This document shows positions 1-7,100 of a stretch of DNA of 7,727 nt, piece after piece; positions within the stretch are counted from its first letter, which is position 1; each line of letters starts with the position of its first letter. The stretch comes from an uncultured Clostridia bacterium. Lineage in GTDB: Bacteria; Bacillota_A; Clostridia; Oscillospirales; Oscillospiraceae. The translations under genes and the position numbers were made by a program. The notes beneath the pieces were generated by a model. The model was not told the DNA's origin and searched no databases. It saw only the letters and a list, made by a program, of their open reading frames with translations. The stretch lies in contig CAMVGI010000055.1 in the NCBI GenBank assembly GCA_947166955.1, positions 1 through 7,727 on the forward strand, given 5' to 3'.

Positions 1-2
1 CA

Positions 3-302
3 AATAAACTTGAGCATTCCGGCAAAGCCGGTGATCTCCATCACCTCCATGACCGGCTTGGTCACGTTCTTGATCGCGAGCACGCCGCCCTTGCGGCGCA
101 TGGCAAGGTAGGCGCGCTTGAGCGCGCGCAGCCCCGCGCTGGAAACGTAATCCAGCTGCTCCAAATTGAGCACCAGACTGTCAAAGCGTTCCGCCGCCGC
201 CACCATGTGCGCCTCGGCGTCCGCTGCGGTGTTCGTGTCGAGGCGGCCGATGAGCTGCAGCTCGCCCTCCGTGTCGCGATTGATGAGCTTCATGTTCAGC
301 AT
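3..302 (-). CDS. STAS-domain anti-sigma factor antagonist, 3' end at or beyond window edge
   Basis: One hundred codons are visible, and the frame is still open at the left edge, with bases 1-2 giving TG of the next codon. The protein is a single STAS domain: an N-terminal strand ELQLIGRLDT, a helix around AAAERFDSL, the strand LVLNLEQLDY, then the signature VSSAGLRAL, and near the end EITGFAGMLKFI, the usual last part of this fold. In SpoIIAA and RsbV the Ser of S-x-G-L is phosphorylated by an anti-sigma kinase; here that residue is Ser55. At this length the domain is nearly complete, so only a few residues should be missing. The start is ATG at 300-302, with GGGAAG at 312-317 upstream; ATG at 291-293 is an alternative three codons in. 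In partner switching such a protein sequesters an anti-sigma kinase and frees a sigma factor. No kinase or sigma gene is in view, so the partner is unknown and the gene is not given a symbol. Confidence 0.9.
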   Translation of the reverse strand, partial: MLNMKLINRDTEGELQLIGRLDTNTAADAEAHMVAAAERFDSLVLNLEQLDYVSSAGLRALKRAYLAMRRKGGVLAIKNVTKPVMEVMEITGFAGMLKFI

Positions 303-352
303 GTTTTTATTCTTCCCTTATCTAAATATTTGATCGCCTGAACGCTATCGCG
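303..352. other. Intergenic gap before the STAS gene
   Basis: This 50-base gap is AT-richer than the flanking genes and holds the ribosome binding region of the STAS gene (AAGGGAAG on the minus strand, 312-319). There is no strong hairpin plus T-run terminator, so read-through from the upstream gene is likely. Confidence 0.7.
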
Positions 353-2674
353 TCAACCAACGACGATCTCCACTTCTTTCTTGTCCGGCTCCACGTTCTG
401 CTTCTCCTGCTCGCCCTGCTCCGCGTTCTTCTCTATGTTCTTTTCCGCGTTCTTCTCCTGCTCTTTGTTCTCGGGCTGCTTGTTCTTATTCGCGCTCAGG
501 TAATTCTCCCACGCAAACACCAGTCCCTTGAACTGTCCGCCTTTCGCCGCCTCAAGCGCCTCCGGCCTCACCTCTTTTATAAAGTCCTTGAACTGCGGGA
601 GTTTCTTGAATTCATCTATCCCGTGGTTGACATTCTCGTCCCGCAGCATCGTCTGCTTCGTCTTCAGGTTGTCGGTGTTCTCGACCATGTTGAGGTAGAG
701 GATACCGGCAAGGCCGTTCACGGCTTTTTCGCCCCCCTTGCCAAGCAGCTTCGCCGCCATTCCGCTAAGCGAATCGATCTGCCTCGGTATGAGCTTTTCC
801 TGGATCCGCGGGCTGTTGAAGGTCTCCTTCATATCGCCGCCGTGGCCGCTGAGCGCCTTCTTCTCCAGCAGCTTCAGATCCGCCTCGTCGAGCAGCAGGA
901 GCGCATCTGCGTACTCACGAGAGGCTGCCGCCAGTCTCGCCGAATCGGTGAGCTGCTTTTCAAGCCCCGCGCCGCCGCGCCGGGCGTTCACGTTTTCACG
1001 CGCCGCGAGAATCTCCGCCAGCGTCTCTACCGCTATTCTGCCCGGTCCGAACTCCCTCTCGGCGGTCTCCCGCCCTCTCCTTGCGACCAGATTCTTGAGG
1101 CGCTTCTGCATCAGCTCGATGCGTTGTTTCGCGGTAGGCAGCAGCGTTTCGTCCACGTCGTCGGCAAACCTGCCGTCATTGAAAGTACTGTCGTTGTTGA
1201 TCGCGATGGCGTAATTCTCCCGGTAGTATTCCATCATCTTGCCGCCGTGGCCGCTGAGCGCTCCGGCAATGATATATTTGTTGAAGCTTTTTTCTTCGCT
1301 GGCGTCGAAAATCTTTTTAAAGTTCGCCTCCACTCTATCGGTGCCAAAGGGCATGGCTTTGCACATTTCGACCGTCAGGACGGTGTCCAGGCCCGCGCCG
1401 CCGCGCTGGGCGTTCACCGCTTCGCGCGTGGCGATGATCTCCGCCGCCCACCGGCGCTTCTGCTCCGGCTCGGCTTCCTCATCCCTGATCCGCGCCTGCA
1501 GCGCCTCGATGCGCTCCTTCGCGGTGGGACGCAGATGCTCCGGCAGATCCTCGGGGATCTCGTCGAGCGTGACGACGTGCTTGCGGAAAGCGTCCGTCAG
1601 CGCCTTGCCCTCCTCGTCCTTTAAGATGACTTTGCACAGGTCTTTTCTGGGCATGGAGGCGATGAAGTCGGGGACGTACTTCGTCACGGCCTCGCAGGTG
1701 CTTTTCCCGAAGTTGCCGGCGTCCCAGAAGTGCTTTCCCTCCTCCGGCTTGAGCTTCGCCACCGCGCGGCACGTGATGATGTCCGCCACGACGTCCACCG
1801 TATATTTGTCAGCCCTTTTCTTTTCGTTTTGCTCCCAGCGTTCCCTGTTCGCCTGAACCTGCTCGGGGGACAATTTTTCGTTGAAATTCTGATATTCCTG
1901 CGGGAAGCAGCGGCCACCCGGCCGGGCGTTTTCCTGACGATCGTGCAGCTTCTCCCATGCGCCTTTGATGTAGTCCTGGTAAAGGAACTGGCTGATCTCG
2001 TCGCCGTTCTTTCCAAAGCGCAGCATCTTAAGCTTCTGGTCGTTCGGCAGGTCATCCAAAAAGAGCATCGCACTGCGATTCCCAAACTCGCCGCCGATCT
2101 CCGTTGCCGGTCCATTCTGTTCCGCCCCGTGGAGATCATCGCTGCTTACCTTGACGTTCCTCCAATCCTCCACGCCCTTGACCTTCTCATACAGGGCGGC
2201 GAAGTCGAAGAAAAGATTTTCGACGCCGATTGCTCCGCTCCCCGTCAGTTTGCCGCTGTATGCATCATACGCATAAGAGCGAACAGACTCGGCAACGAAC
2301 GCCGCCGTGTCCGGCTCCACCAGTGTGAGCTGATCCTCTACGTCCTGATAGCCCTCGAGCTTCTTGATCTGCTCATATTTTTTATGTTCAGCCTCATTGA
2401 CAAATTCCTCTCGCCCATCCACTTCCGCAGTCTTACTCGCTTGCGCTTTGATAAAGCCCAGCCGGTCGCCCACTACCTCGATACCTTCTTCAAAGATTCG
2501 CTTTGCGTTCTCCTGCCCCGGGTTGTCCTGCAGCGAGCGCAGCTGCGCCACCACGTCCTTGAGCCGCGGGTCGGACGGATCGGAAACGATCGCGTCGATC
2601 TGTCCGATGGTCGCGATCAGCTTCTCCAGCTCCTGCGGATTGTTTTGGATGCTCTCCCACGTATACTTTGGCAT
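353..2674 (-). CDS. Large soluble repeat protein with RGGAGL / LSGHGG modules, function unknown
   Basis: This encodes 773 residues with a perfect AAGGAG 9 bases upstream of the ATG. There is no signal peptide or membrane helix, so it is probably cytoplasmic. Residues 1-290 are mostly helical and charged. A repeated module follows: residues 383-480 and 513-615 both read PTAK-x-RIE, a basic helix, A-E-I-(I/L)-A-x-RE-x-V-N-A-x-RGGAGL, x-LT, about 35 mostly helical residues, then ALSGHGG-x-M. Degenerate copies are visible at about 293-362 (VADIITCR, ending ILKDEEGKALTDAF) and 655-722 (LAGILYLN, ending KGGQFKGLVF). Residues from about 728 are a Lys/Asn/Glu/Gln-rich low-complexity tail. No catalytic signature of a known enzyme was seen, and the GHGG is not in a recognisable active-site context. 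I do not recognise the family. It could be a scaffold or binding protein working with the envelope proteins encoded upstream. The stop is TGA at 353-355. Confidence 0.93.
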   Translation of the reverse strand: MPKYTWESIQNNPQELEKLIATIGQIDAIVSDPSDPRLKDVVAQLRSLQDNPGQENAKRIFEEGIEVVGDRLGFIKAQASKTAEVDGREEFVNEAEHKKYEQIKKLEGYQDVEDQLTLVEPDTAAFVAESVRSYAYDAYSGKLTGSGAIGVENLFFDFAALYEKVKGVEDWRNVKVSSDDLHGAEQNGPATEIGGEFGNRSAMLFLDDLPNDQKLKMLRFGKNGDEISQFLYQDYIKGAWEKLHDRQENARPGGRCFPQEYQNFNEKLSPEQVQANRERWEQNEKKRADKYTVDVVADIITCRAVAKLKPEEGKHFWDAGNFGKSTCEAVTKYVPDFIASMPRKDLCKVILKDEEGKALTDAFRKHVVTLDEIPEDLPEHLRPTAKERIEALQARIRDEEAEPEQKRRWAAEIIATREAVNAQRGGAGLDTVLTVEMCKAMPFGTDRVEANFKKIFDASEEKSFNKYIIAGALSGHGGKMMEYYRENYAIAINNDSTFNDGRFADDVDETLLPTAKQRIELMQKRLKNLVARRGRETAEREFGPGRIAVETLAEILAARENVNARRGGAGLEKQLTDSARLAAASREYADALLLLDEADLKLLEKKALSGHGGDMKETFNSPRIQEKLIPRQIDSLSGMAAKLLGKGGEKAVNGLAGILYLNMVENTDNLKTKQTMLRDENVNHGIDEFKKLPQFKDFIKEVRPEALEAAKGGQFKGLVFAWENYLSANKNKQPENKEQEKNAEKNIEKNAEQGEQEKQNVEPDKKEVEIVVG
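509..712 (-). repeat. Degenerate module copy 4 of 4
   Basis: Encodes about residues 655-722. LAGILYLNMVEN aligns with LAEILAARENVN, and the closing A-K-G-G-Q-F-K-G-L-V-F aligns with S-G-H-G-G-D-M-K-E-T-F of copy 3. The RGGAGL block is absent. The match is by eye. Confidence 0.5.
830..1138 (-). repeat. RGGAGL/LSGHGG module, copy 3 of 4
   Basis: Encodes residues 513-615, from PTAKQRIE through RGGAGL (962-979) to ALSGHGG (836-856). Relative to the previous copy the blocks are offset by 130, 142 and 135 residues, so the linkers between conserved blocks vary in length while the blocks themselves are kept. Confidence 0.85.
1235..1528 (-). repeat. RGGAGL/LSGHGG module, copy 2 of 4
   Basis: Encodes residues 383-480 of the 773-residue protein, from PTAKERIE through RGGAGL (1388-1405) to ALSGHGG (1241-1261). 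The ALSGHGG block is identical over 21 bases to that in the next copy. Confidence 0.85.
1589..1798 (-). repeat. Degenerate module copy 1 of 4
   Basis: Encodes about residues 293-362. The A-x-I-I-x-x-R helix and the closing L-K-D-E-E-G-K-A-L-x-D-x-F match the helix and GHGG-x-M segments of the clear copies in position and character, but the RGGAGL block is replaced by other residues. The match is by eye and weaker than for copies 2 and 3. Confidence 0.45.
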
Positions 2675-2683
2675 AGTCGTCGT

Positions 2684-2689
2684 CTCCTT
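2684..2689 (-). promoter_or_regulatory. Strong ribosome binding site for the 773-residue protein
   Basis: A perfect AAGGAG on the minus strand, 9 bases before the ATG at 2674, inside the 27-base gap after the preceding TAA stop. It is the best Shine-Dalgarno match in the window, which suggests this protein is made at a higher level than its neighbours. Confidence 0.85.
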
Positions 2690-2701
2690 TTCAAAAAAAT
2701 T

Positions 2702-3337
2702 TTAGACCGTATCCCCGTCTGTCCGTTCTTTCTCCGGCGGCGCTTCCTTCTCTGCCGCGTCCTTCGTTTCCGTTTTCTTTGCCGCGTCTTTCGCCGCTTT
2801 CTTTTCCGCCTTTTTCTCTGCCCTTGCGCGCTTTTTCTCCTCCTTGCGCGCTTTTCGTTCCTCTTTCGTTTCCTTGGGCGGCTTGAAATCGTTTGCCGTC
2901 ATCGTGTCCGGCAGCCACTTCTCAAACGCCCCGATCGCGCGCCACTGGGAGATCCAGCCCGTGAGGGAGCGCCCCGTCCACGCCGTCAGCGTGGGCGCGC
3001 CGTTCTCGTAGGCAAACACCAGCACCACGGGGCGCGTGAGAATATAGCGCAGCAGACAGGCAACCGCCTCCGGCTGCTCGCTCAGGATAAGGCCGCGCCC
3101 GATGTTCTGCATCGCCTTTCTCGCCGCCTCCGTGACGCGCGGCCTGCCGTCCTTCGTCTCATAGCGGCGCACACGGCGGAATATGCCGAGGAGCCGCACG
3201 GCGGTCGCGCCGTCGCCGATGCCGATCGGCGTTTTCATAAACGCGCCCGCGGGGAGCGCGGTCAGCCGCCCATCCTGCGCGAGCACCGCCCGTCCAAGCA
3301 GCACGCGCTTGATCTCCGCTTTTTTAGGGTCTTTCAC
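2702..3337 (-). CDS. Small soluble protein of unknown function with Lys-rich tail (GTG start)
   Basis: This encodes 211 residues and begins at GTG (3335-3337), two bases after the TAG stop of the upstream gene. The ATG at 3337-3339 is read in another frame and meets TGA at once, so it cannot be the start. GAGG at 3345-3348 is 7 bases upstream of the GTG. Residues 1-150 form a compact mixed domain with hydrophobic strands (VLLGRAVLA, PVVLVFAY), a helical patch with aromatics (WISQW, FEKWLP) and several basic segments; no signal peptide or membrane helix is evident. Residues 152-209 are a highly charged Lys/Glu/Ala tail with 17 lysines, probably helical or disordered, which could bind nucleic acid, acidic protein or membrane phosphate. 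I do not recognise the family. Its place between an envelope protein and a large soluble repeat protein suggests an accessory cytoplasmic role in the same system, which is inference. Confidence 0.85.
   Translation of the reverse strand: MKDPKKAEIKRVLLGRAVLAQDGRLTALPAGAFMKTPIGIGDGATAVRLLGIFRRVRRYETKDGRPRVTEAARKAMQNIGRGLILSEQPEAVACLLRYILTRPVVLVFAYENGAPTLTAWTGRSLTGWISQWRAIGAFEKWLPDTMTANDFKPPKETKEERKARKEEKKRARAEKKAEKKAAKDAAKKTETKDAAEKEAPPEKERTDGDTV
2705..2884 (-). other. Low-complexity Lys/Glu/Ala tail coding segment
   Basis: About 60 codons at the 3' end of the small soluble gene encode almost only Lys, Ala, Glu, Arg, Asp and Thr, with runs such as EEKKRARAEKK. It has no hydrophobic core and is likely an extended charged helix or disordered tail. 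Confidence 0.85.
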
Positions 3338-3339
3338 AT

Positions 3340-4161
3340 CTACGCCTCGCTTTCAGCGCCAGCCGCTCCCGCACCGTCGGCGGCTCCGTCCGTCACAAGC
3401 TGCTCCGTCCTGCTGCCGGTCAGCCGCATCTCGCCGTCGGCGACCTCCACGTCAAACACAAAGGATATGTTCGCGTCGGCATTGTAAACGCTCACCTCGG
3501 CGACGCCGTTTGCTCGCGTTTCGAGCTGGATGGTAATGCCTTGCCTCGAAGCTTCCATGCTGTAGAGCGCCGCGACCATCGTATCGCTGCTCTCGAAAAG
3601 CCACTCGCCGTCGTCCGTATGTCCCTCGGTCTCCTCGACGAAAATCGTCAGTCCCTCGTCGCCGCCGCGCACGGTAAAGGGGTGCCCCGTCTCCTCGCCG
3701 CCGCGCACGGTGGCTTGGAGGGCACGCTCGCGATGCGCGTCGACCGTCGCGGCATAATACCCGTCCGTATCGCTGACCGCCACGGTCAGGCTCAGCTCCG
3801 CGAGCCGTTCCTCACCGCTCATGAGCGCGAAAGTCGCCTGCACGCGTCCCACTTCAACAGGGGTCAGCGTCATCTCCGACGTCCCGCGCTTTGTTTCGCC
3901 CGCGGTGATTTCGAGAATGTCGCCGTCCGTGCCGTCAAGGCTCCACATGGCGCCTTCCGCTTTGCCGGTCTTCATGCTCAGCGCGATCGTCCCGTCCTTT
4001 TTCTCCGTCCAAAAGTAGGGATATGGCGCGTCGTCGGCGCCGCTGAACCGCGCCCCGCCGCGGACGCGCAGGATAATCGCGACCGCGGCGGTGGCGGCGA
4101 TCATGACCGCGAGCACCGCAAGAGTGATGATAATCGCTTTTTTATTTCGTCTTTCGTCCAT
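3340..4161 (-). CDS. Membrane-anchored protein with two tandem bacterial Ig-like domains
   Basis: This encodes 273 residues. The N-terminus is short and basic (DERRNKK), followed by a strongly hydrophobic helix at about residues 9-31 that looks like an uncleaved signal anchor and would place the rest outside the cytoplasm. The exposed part seems to be an internal duplication. Residues about 47-129 and 160-240 both run aromatic-Pro strand, acidic turn, strand, Trp (W73 and W187), a SSD/TDGD-like turn, an alternating strand, Val-Gly-x-V or Asn-Gly-Val-Ala-x-V, and a final strand ending V-A-V or V-E-V. This resembles the BIG2-type bacterial Ig fold (W-x-SSD-x-x-VA and G-x-A-x-V), but divergently. 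The tail is Gly/Ala/Glu-rich. The ATG is supported by GGGAG at 4170-4174, 8 bases upstream within the end of the preceding gene, which stops only 3 bases before. An envelope partner of the large beta-repeat protein is a fair inference; the exact function is unknown. Confidence 0.92.
   Translation of the reverse strand: MDERRNKKAIIITLAVLAVMIAATAAVAIILRVRGGARFSGADDAPYPYFWTEKKDGTIALSMKTGKAEGAMWSLDGTDGDILEITAGETKRGTSEMTLTPVEVGRVQATFALMSGEERLAELSLTVAVSDTDGYYAATVDAHRERALQATVRGGEETGHPFTVRGGDEGLTIFVEETEGHTDDGEWLFESSDTMVAALYSMEASRQGITIQLETRANGVAEVSVYNADANISFVFDVEVADGEMRLTGSRTEQLVTDGAADGAGAAGAESEA
3345..3348 (-). promoter_or_regulatory. Weak ribosome binding site deciding the GTG start
   Basis: GAGG on the minus strand lies 7 bases before the GTG and inside the end of the preceding gene. 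It is short, so translation is probably helped by coupling to the gene that stops two bases earlier. Confidence 0.55.
3661..3711 (-). repeat. Short tandem duplication (36-base period) between the two Ig-like domains
   Basis: The 15-base stretch at 3661-3675 recurs identically at 3697-3711, 36 bases away. Both copies encode TVRGG in the same frame, followed by acidic residues, and they sit at the junction between the two Ig-like units. This looks like a small local duplication in the linker rather than a regulatory site. Confidence 0.7.
4069..4137 (-). other. Transmembrane / signal-anchor segment
   Basis: These 23 codons encode an uninterrupted run of Ala, Ile, Val, Leu, Met and Thr following a basic N-terminus. 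No obvious signal peptidase site (A-x-A then a polar region) or lipobox cysteine follows; the next residues are R-V-R-G-G. An uncleaved N-in/C-out anchor is therefore the simplest reading, though the Arg residues just after the helix make the orientation slightly ambiguous. Confidence 0.85.
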
Positions 4162-4164
4162 GGA

Positions 4165-7100
4165 TCATGCTCCCGTTCCGTCGCTGTTTTCCGCGCCGGT
4201 TCCTCCGCTGACCGCGACCGCGCCGCCTGTCGCGCCGACCGAATTTTCCAAGTTATCGATCTTCTGCTGCATTTTCTCCAGCTTCTCCGCCTCGATGACC
4301 TTCGCAAGATCTTCCAGCTGCTGCGCGATCGGATCGCTCTCGCTCGCGACCGTTACGTTGACGGTAAGGGCGGAGGACGCGCTTTCGCGCGAAACGATCC
4401 TGATTTGATACTTCACCGAAGCGCCGGTATAGTTGCGCGGCGGCAGGAAGCTGATCTCAATCCCTTCGGCGTTGAACGAGCCGGTTTCCGGCTTCGCGCC
4501 CTTCCAAATGGCGGCCTCTCTGGCGTCGGTCGCCGCAGCGGCCTTTGCCGCGATGCTTGCCTCGGTATATCCGCGCGTGTCGTCAAGGCTCGCTCTGCCG
4601 ACGGCGCCCGTGGTCGTATCCACCTTCACGATCGACGCCGTGAAGCCCTCAAACGAACCAACCACGTGCGGCACGATACGGATGGTGCCGCCGGACGAGA
4701 TGAGCAGGTCGGTGCTGCTTCCTCCCGCGACGGTCTGCGGATCGCCCTCCTCGCCGGTGTAAATGTCCGCCGTCATCAGGATTTCCGCCAAGCTCATTCT
4801 CAGCGGCGTACCCTCAACGATCTGCTGGTTGACTTCACACTCCTTTGTGAACTCGTCCGCGCCGAGCGTCGCCGTGAGCGTCTTCAGCGTCCACGCCTCG
4901 CGCCGCTCCGCGGCGCTCCCCGCGCTCGCGCCGTAAGGCTCCAGCTCGATCCAGCGCAGCTCCTCGACGTTGGGAACCAGCATGCGGACATTGACCGTGC
5001 TGCCGGAAGTGAAGCCGGTCGCGCCGTCCGCGATATACATACGGATATCCTCATAGGTGGTGCTGATCAGATCGCCGTTTTGGTCATAGCTGCCCAGCGT
5101 CATACGCACAGGGCCGTTGGTGCCGGTGCTGATGCCATCCGCCGCGGACGACGCCGTGGAGAACTTCAGCGACAGCTGCCGGACGGACTGCGTGTCGCTC
5201 GCGTACATCCGATACGGCGCCCCCGCCAGTTCGAGCCGTTCCACAAAGCTGTACGCGCCCTTAGTCTCGACCGTCTCTCCGGTCTTGGCGGCAACTCGCT
5301 CATTGGTCGCATACGCCCGATCGACGACCGCCTTGACGTCGCCGGTGGAAACCAGCGTGATCCCCGTGATCTTCGCGACGTTCATCTGGTCGAATTCAAG
5401 CTCGACCACCTGGCCCGGCCGGATCTGGGTATAATTCTGGTCGGTCAGATAGATGTACGGCGAACGCAGCTCCATCCCCGTCGGATCGTCCCCGAGGTAG
5501 TTCAGCGCCACGGCGATGTCGTTGCGCCGTTTGTTTGGATTCTTCGGATCCTCCGAAGCCAGCACGCTTATCTCCGTGTCGGTTCCGAACTGCAGCGTCA
5601 CGCGCTGCCTCTGCGTCTCGCTGGCCGCAACCTCGCTCAGTTGGAGCCCGAACGGCTCGGTGAAGCCGCTACCCGCCAAATTCCATGTGTTCATCACAAC
5701 GCCGCTGCGGATCCGCTGCACCACGGCACGCACGTTGCCGCTCAGGCCGGTGCCTTGTCCGCTGTGGATCGTCACGGAATTGAGCGCGGCAAAATTCTTG
5801 GCGCTTATGTTGGTTCTGTAGAAGACCTCCTGTCCTTTGTAGAGCGTTGTGTCAAGCTTGCCCGTCGAAATGTCCGTCGTGTCAGGAGCGGCGGCTCCGG
5901 CAATTCCAACCGTCATGTCGCCGGTCGAAGACTGCATCGTCTTATCCTCCACATCGGTATACCTCAGTGTGGCCACGGGAGCGTTGACGCTCTCCGGATA
6001 GATGAAGACGTTGAACGTATCATTCTCCGAGACCGGAGCGCGTGTAACGACGGACGTCCACTGCTGCGCGTCGGGATTGATCTCGATCCGGTTCTCTCCG
6101 AAGTTGACATTGATCCGCGCCGTGTTTGTATTATGGCTTTTGTCGTAGTGCTCCAGTATCTGCCGATACGCGGGCGCGCTATCGCTGTCGCTTGAGGCGA
6201 GCCACTTCGGCTCCTCGCCCTTCTCATAGGCCATTTCATATTCGTCGTTTGCGTTGATGATCAGCCTGCCCTTGCCGTTCACCTGGAATATGGAGACGTT
6301 TGAGATATTCCAGACCGTGTCCACCTCGCTGGTCACCTCAAATTCAATGCGCCGGATCGATTTGACGTCGCTCAGGCTGAGGAAGAAGCGGTCGGTGTGT
6401 CCCGGCCGGAACATAATGCTCGGGTCGCTGATCGTCTTGCCGCCGATGGACTCCGGCGTACCGATCGGCGTATGGTTGATGTACGAATAGATGCTCTTCG
6501 TGACGTCGGAGATGATCTCCTCCTTGACCGACGAGACCGTGTGCTTCTCGTAATAGACAACCGCCGAAAGGTTGCCGCGGAACTGCTCCGAGTCTTTCGG
6601 ATAGCCTTCCGTCTGGATGGCGATCATCAGGTTGACCTCATAGGTGCTCCCGTCCACCGCATAGGTGCGCGTCAGCTCTTCCGCGCCGCGTCCGGCCATG
6701 CCCGTGACCGATTGCATCTGTGCATCGTCGCGGTAATCTATGCTGATCCAGCCGACCGTGCCGATCGTCCATACGGGCACCAGCGTCCCGCTGCCGTTCT
6801 GCTTGATCTTGATCGATTTGATGTTCAGCTTGTCAAACATGTCGCTGTTTTCGGACATGTCCTCCGGAATGATCTCCACGGCGGTCACTTCGCCGTAATC
6901 CTCGTTGGTGGCAATGTTAAAGGACTGGGACGCGCCCGCGATAAAGCCGTCCGAGGACAACTGCTGGTTCGCCAGCACGAAGCTGCTGCTGCCATGCTGG
7001 AAAATCAGGCGGAAGTAAAACAGGTTTTTGGAACCGCAGTCCCCATCCTCAGCGCTCGCATCGCTCTCTCCGCCGACATTGACCTGCACCGTATAGAGGT

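Noticed and set aside
325..352. Possible terminator in the 50-base gap
   Set aside because: Only a 3-base-pair inverted repeat (CGC-GATA-GCG) is visible, with no T-run after it.
325..356. Possible promoter before the STAS gene (TTGACG on the minus strand)
   Set aside because: The -35-like hexamer overlaps the stop of the previous gene, and there is no good -10 hexamer at 16-18 bases; only AT-rich sequence is present at longer spacing.
836..856. Repeated 21-base block as a recombination or attachment site
   Set aside because: Both copies lie in the same frame and encode the same ALSGHGG motif of a protein repeat, which explains the repetition.
623..1856. Overlapping plus-strand frames of 158-333 residues
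   Set aside because: They sit opposite the RGGAGL/LSGHGG repeats and only mirror that repeat structure; no credible start signals or domains.
1730..3487. 585-residue open frame on the plus strand
   Set aside because: Antisense to three minus-strand genes that have ribosome binding sites, repeats and coherent composition. The translation is Arg/Leu/Phe-rich, as expected of a reversed Lys/Glu-rich tail.
3541..6195. 884-residue open frame on the plus strand
   Set aside because: It lies wholly antisense to the Ig-like and giant genes, is rich in Arg, His and Leu with no domain pattern, and arises from the GC-rich codon bias of the real minus-strand genes.
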